A DNA stretch of 64,000 bases, from positions 17,692,436 to 17,756,435 of the forward strand of contig CM034233.1 of the NCBI GenBank assembly GCA_019916065.1, read 5' to 3'. Within the stretch, counting starts at the first letter, position 1. The number at the start of each line of letters is the position of its first letter. Positions 60,681 through 64,000 of this stretch are shown piece after piece. Below the pieces are notes generated by a model. That model saw only the letters and a program-made list of their open reading frames with translations. It made no database searches and was not told the origin of the DNA. This stretch comes from Vitellaria paradoxa (Eukaryota; Streptophyta; Magnoliopsida; Ericales; Sapotaceae). The position numbers and the translations under genes are program-made.

Positions 60681-62698
60681 TTAATTTATTTGAAGCCAAT
60701 TGATCATTTAATTATATATATATGCTTGTTTACTTGTTTAGTCTACTTTTTTCTAATTTATTTAATTACTGATCTCACGCTTGGATAAAAATTACTTGAC
60801 GCCTGCATTTGGAAATGGTCCCTATTAATCAGGGACCAGATCCTCTCTGCTTTAATTTTAATTAATATATATAACTATAAGGTCAATGACGTGACGAAAG
60901 CAATTTTCCAATAATGCCGCAAGTAACATTAATTTTTAAACTTAATTGCTTTTGGAAATGTTGACCTTTATATATTTATATATATAAAATATATAAACCA
61001 CTAGTTAGGAGAAGGTATAGGTTGCTCTAGAACGCCAAAATTAATTAAAAAATTGTTTATATAAATTCCTTAATCTACTTTAATTTGTACCTAATCTCCA
61101 AAAGTGAATCTAGGTGACTGACATCGGCCGAGTAATCAGTTTAGTGATAACTGGGTTTTGAGTCGTTAAATTAAAATCTAATAATCAAAACATATTTATA
61201 TATATATATTTTTTATAGGTCGAAAGTGCATGAATATATTTATACCTATTTCATTGATTTATTTTTTTCATTTTATCAATCAATGTTTTGGTTTCAAAGA
61301 ATTTTTCTTTCAATTCTGAGAGTTAGATCAACTAGTAAAATCTTGACTTTGCTCTCCAGTTATCACAGTCACTAGTTCAAGTCACCTCAGAATCACGAAG
61401 GGTTTATCTAATCATTAATTTCAACCCGATTACAAAAAATATATATATAGATATATTTATACTGTATCATTTTAATCTAATAATTCAAAATTTATTTGTT
61501 TTCGAACTGCCAACACAACAGATTTAACACCCTTTTTCCAAAAGTTCCCCCGTATGGTAAAGAATAATATATCATATCAAAGACAGGTCTACTCAGGCCG
61601 GAGAAATGACATTTAAACAACTGGAATGCAACTTGTAATAAATTTAGCAGGTAAAATCTTTGAAGCTGCTAATGATAATTAAGTTATTTTATTAGTTAAA
61701 TATACATATATATACATATATGTGTACAACCGTGACTATTTGATTTTTATAACTGTAATAGGTATTTGTTTATGTGCTGATAAGACTAATTAAAATATCT
61801 ATCACAACTAATTAAGGATAAGATAGATGTGAAATCCCAAAACTGCCGTTGCTGATTGTTGTATGATATCCAATTAATTTCTTTTCTGGCAACTTGTTCT
61901 CTACCGATCAAACAATGACGACGACAACAATAATATAAAAAAAAATACAAATTTTTGTTGGGAGAGGATAAGGAATTAATTAAATGCTGATGCCACCAAA
62001 ACGGCAGGCAGATAGGAAGGTCCCCCTTTAATTTCTCCCCGGCATCGATCCACCACAAGTTGTTCTACATATATATGTATTTGTATGGGTACATGCATGT
62101 AAAATGTGTATAATAATTAAAGCCTTCAATGATGTGATATATATTTTGTTAAGGCACAATTATTGAAGCTGTCTAAACAGAAGTCAAAATCTTGAATTAG
62201 TTCATGAAAGTTTTTCTTGTCCTGGGGAGGAAGCGTCGGCTAGCTGGTTGCCAACTTGCCAAGTTTTGCCAGGTTGAAAGTGCATAAAACTACTTTAATT
62301 TGTCTTCCTTTGATATGTTTTGGTCTACACATACATAATTATGAATTAGAAGCAACATTTGGAAATTCAACGAGAAATTAATATTTCTAACCTAACTTCC
62401 TAGAAAATCAAGAAAGTTATGGCTTGAAACCCCTCTAGCTGTTTTCCAATACCATTCACATAGGACTATTTAAGCAATCAAAGTAAAAACCACCCGGATC
62501 ATGTTGGTATAATTGATCATTTTCTTATTCAATACTCCAAACAGATATATATATATATATATATATGTCAACTTCTTGAGTTAAGAAATAGTAATTAATA
62601 AAGTAATCTTCTTAGAGAAGAGAGAAAAAATATATATACACACATAAACTTAATGTTCCGCTCATATGCATACAAAAATACCAAAAAAAGAAGAACGA
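59791..62698. other. Gene-free interval downstream of the WD40 gene
   Basis: Contains an M1-family MITE at 60175-60335, (TA)n at about 60645-60678 and 62547-62566, and no supported gene. The last few hundred bases probably include the 3' untranslated region of the WD40 gene. Confidence 0.5.
60175..60335. mobile_element. MITE, hAT-like family M1 copy 5
   Basis: About 160 bp, starting agggtgtgtttgatttgtt and ending tttaaacacactata. Carries the family core ttattcactttttatctcactgcacgaatta. Confidence 0.7.
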
Positions 62699-63934
62699 TC
62701 AAAGGAAGGGAACCCAAATTTGCCAGACCTTAATATCACAATCCAAGCTGCCACTGTAAACCTTGTAACAAGTCCCAGAGGAAGATGAATTGGTATCACC
62801 ACCATTGGAGGCATCAACAGCTGCAGTCAAACACTTGACTGGCCCACTGTGTCCTTCAAGAATGGCCAAACAAGAATAGCTCTTCCCAATTCCTCTCCCC
62901 CAAATCCTCACCGTCTTATCAGCCGATCCACTGCACACCAAGTCCGAAACCACCGACAAACACAGAATCGCCTTTGTGTGCCCTCTAAGCGCCCCAGCCA
63001 CCACCATGAACCCACCTCCATCGCCATCGCCGCCTTTTTCCCACACAATTATGGACCGATCACAAGCACCCGAATAAAGCACAGACCCATCAGCGCTAAG
63101 AGCCAAAGCATTAACTGCGGACTTGTGTTTCTCTAACGTTCCCACGAGTCTATGTCTCTTCTCTTCTCCTCCCTTCTTCCACACCTTAATCTTCCTATCA
63201 GCTGAGCCGGTGTAAACAAACCCATCAGAAGAGAGTACCAAAGCGTTGATGGCGTCGTCGTGTGCGTTCCAAACCGATTCCAAACACTTGAAATCAGAAT
63301 TTCTCCACACTTTGAACGTCCGATCCCAGGAAGCAGAGTAGAGAAGAGACCCATCTCTCGACAAGGCCAGCGATGAGACGGTGTCCAGGTGATGAACCCA
63401 CGTGCACTTCTTGTGCCTGCGGACCTGCACGTAGTTCTTCGCCGAGAAGAGCCTCGCGACTCGATCGTTGATTGTTGGTAATGTGGCTATGGATTTGTAT
63501 TTCGGAGTTTCGTTATCGATCTTCCTTACCCGAATTCTGTGGTCTTGGTGAGAAGTGAATAGCTTGTCCCCGAGAACCGCGATGGACTTGACTGCGCCGC
63601 CGCCGGAGGCTACTGCGTTGTCGGGACAAGATGGTTCTTTGCTCCATACGCGAACCTGGCCGTCCGAGGAGCCGCTGTAGAGGTGTTTTCCGGCGAGGGT
63701 GAGGGAGAAGACGTAGGAGGAGTGGCCTTTGAGGGTGGAGATGAGGTGGTGGTGGGCGGAGGAACGTTGTTGGGAATTAGGTGGGGTTAGGGAAGGAACT
63801 GAGGGGAGACTTGGTTGAGAGGAGAGAGAGGTTGATGAGTTTGAGTGAAGATGGTTATGGCTAGATTGATGATCAGATGGAGAGTCAGAATCTTCGCTTG
63901 ATTGGCATGGCAAAGGACATGGAAGAATTCCCAT
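62699..63934 (-). CDS. WD40-repeat protein, JINGUBANG-like
   Basis: A single-exon gene of 411 residues from ATG 63934 (MGILPCPLPC) to the stop at 62699. A Ser/Pro-rich N-terminal tail (about residues 11-60) is followed by seven WD40 units forming a beta-propeller. Visible repeat ends include SGSSDGQVRVW (87-97), SASWDRTFKVW (200-210), TGSADRKIKVW (242-252), SGACDRSIIVW (288-298), CSGSADKTVRIW (334-345) and SGSLDCDIKVW (394-404). Order, length and lack of introns match the plant JINGUBANG family, whose Arabidopsis founder represses pollen germination in dry conditions. WD40 propellers are scaffolds and have no catalytic activity. Loop insertions (302-308 and 376-388) are Gly/Ser-rich. Codons are intact and the region is GC-richer than its surroundings. 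Which family member it is cannot be decided here. Confidence 0.92.
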   Translation of the reverse strand: MGILPCPLPCQSSEDSDSPSDHQSSHNHLHSNSSTSLSSQPSLPSVPSLTPPNSQQRSSAHHHLISTLKGHSSYVFSLTLAGKHLYSGSSDGQVRVWSKEPSCPDNAVASGGGAVKSIAVLGDKLFTSHQDHRIRVRKIDNETPKYKSIATLPTINDRVARLFSAKNYVQVRRHKKCTWVHHLDTVSSLALSRDGSLLYSASWDRTFKVWRNSDFKCLESVWNAHDDAINALVLSSDGFVYTGSADRKIKVWKKGGEEKRHRLVGTLEKHKSAVNALALSADGSVLYSGACDRSIIVWEKGGDGDGGGFMVVAGALRGHTKAILCLSVVSDLVCSGSADKTVRIWGRGIGKSYSCLAILEGHSGPVKCLTAAVDASNGGDTNSSSSGTCYKVYSGSLDCDIKVWQIWVPFL

Positions 63935-64000
63935 TAATTTGTACTTCTCAAGCTCTGCGAGAGAGATGTCTCAACCGGGGGAGGGGGGAGAGAGAGAGTC
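63935..64000 (-). other. 5' leader of the WD40 gene (partial)
   Basis: The window ends 66 bp upstream of the ATG, in a (CT)n-rich sequence when read on the minus strand. CT-rich leaders are common in plant genes. The promoter lies outside the window. Confidence 0.5.

Noticed and set aside
1..64000. Search for CRISPR arrays, operons, phage or bacterial defence systems, and organelle DNA insertions
   Set aside because: Nothing of the kind is present; gene structure, repeats and base composition are those of plant nuclear DNA.

Overview
This is nuclear DNA from a flowering plant, most likely a woody eudicot. The evidence is its strong AT richness, many (TA)n microsatellites, plant-type LTR retrotransposons, MITEs and tRNA-derived SINEs, introns with GT..AG borders, and plant-specific gene families. 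It contains no bacterial, phage or CRISPR features. The species cannot be named from the sequence.

Only two genes look intact, and both are single-exon and on the minus strand. One is a small C2H2 zinc-finger transcription factor of the QALGGH/EAR type (19356-20051), with a TATA box about 100 bp upstream. The other is a WD40-repeat protein of the JINGUBANG type (62699-63934) at the right edge. Two further protein-coding loci survive as intron-containing pseudogenes on the minus strand. One is a glutamine synthetase fragment (exons within 10356-10905). The other is a plant SAM-domain protein (six exons within 30726-33931) carrying two frameshifts, a nonsense codon, a 2-bp deletion and two damaged splice acceptors.

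Much of the rest is mobile DNA. Copia element 1 (3683-10117, minus, 5-bp target duplication GCAAG) lies about 230 bp from the last clear glutamine synthetase exon. Copia element 2 (38522-43387, minus) is older, and its catalytic residues are mutated. A 1.56-kb non-autonomous LTR element (25665-27227, plus, target duplication CTTCT) keeps only a gag-like stub and a 3' internal piece. A SINE with a perfect 13-bp target duplication sits at 17491-17591. There are many MITE or foldback elements, including a five-copy hAT-like family, a two-copy family in opposite orientations (16379-16709 and 47112-47467) and a 342-bp foldback (22853-23194). A roughly 220-bp tandem array built around a perfect 20-bp palindrome lies at 58638-59790.

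The genes do not form a pathway or operon. The window reads as a gene-poor, transposon-rich interval in which two old genes are decaying and two regulatory genes persist. Stop codons in the retroelements come largely from C-to-T or G-to-A changes, consistent with long-term cytosine methylation and deamination. I found no convincing previously undescribed system. The items most worth follow-up are the palindromic array, the two multi-exon pseudogenes, and the nested duplication around the foldback at 20578-21058.
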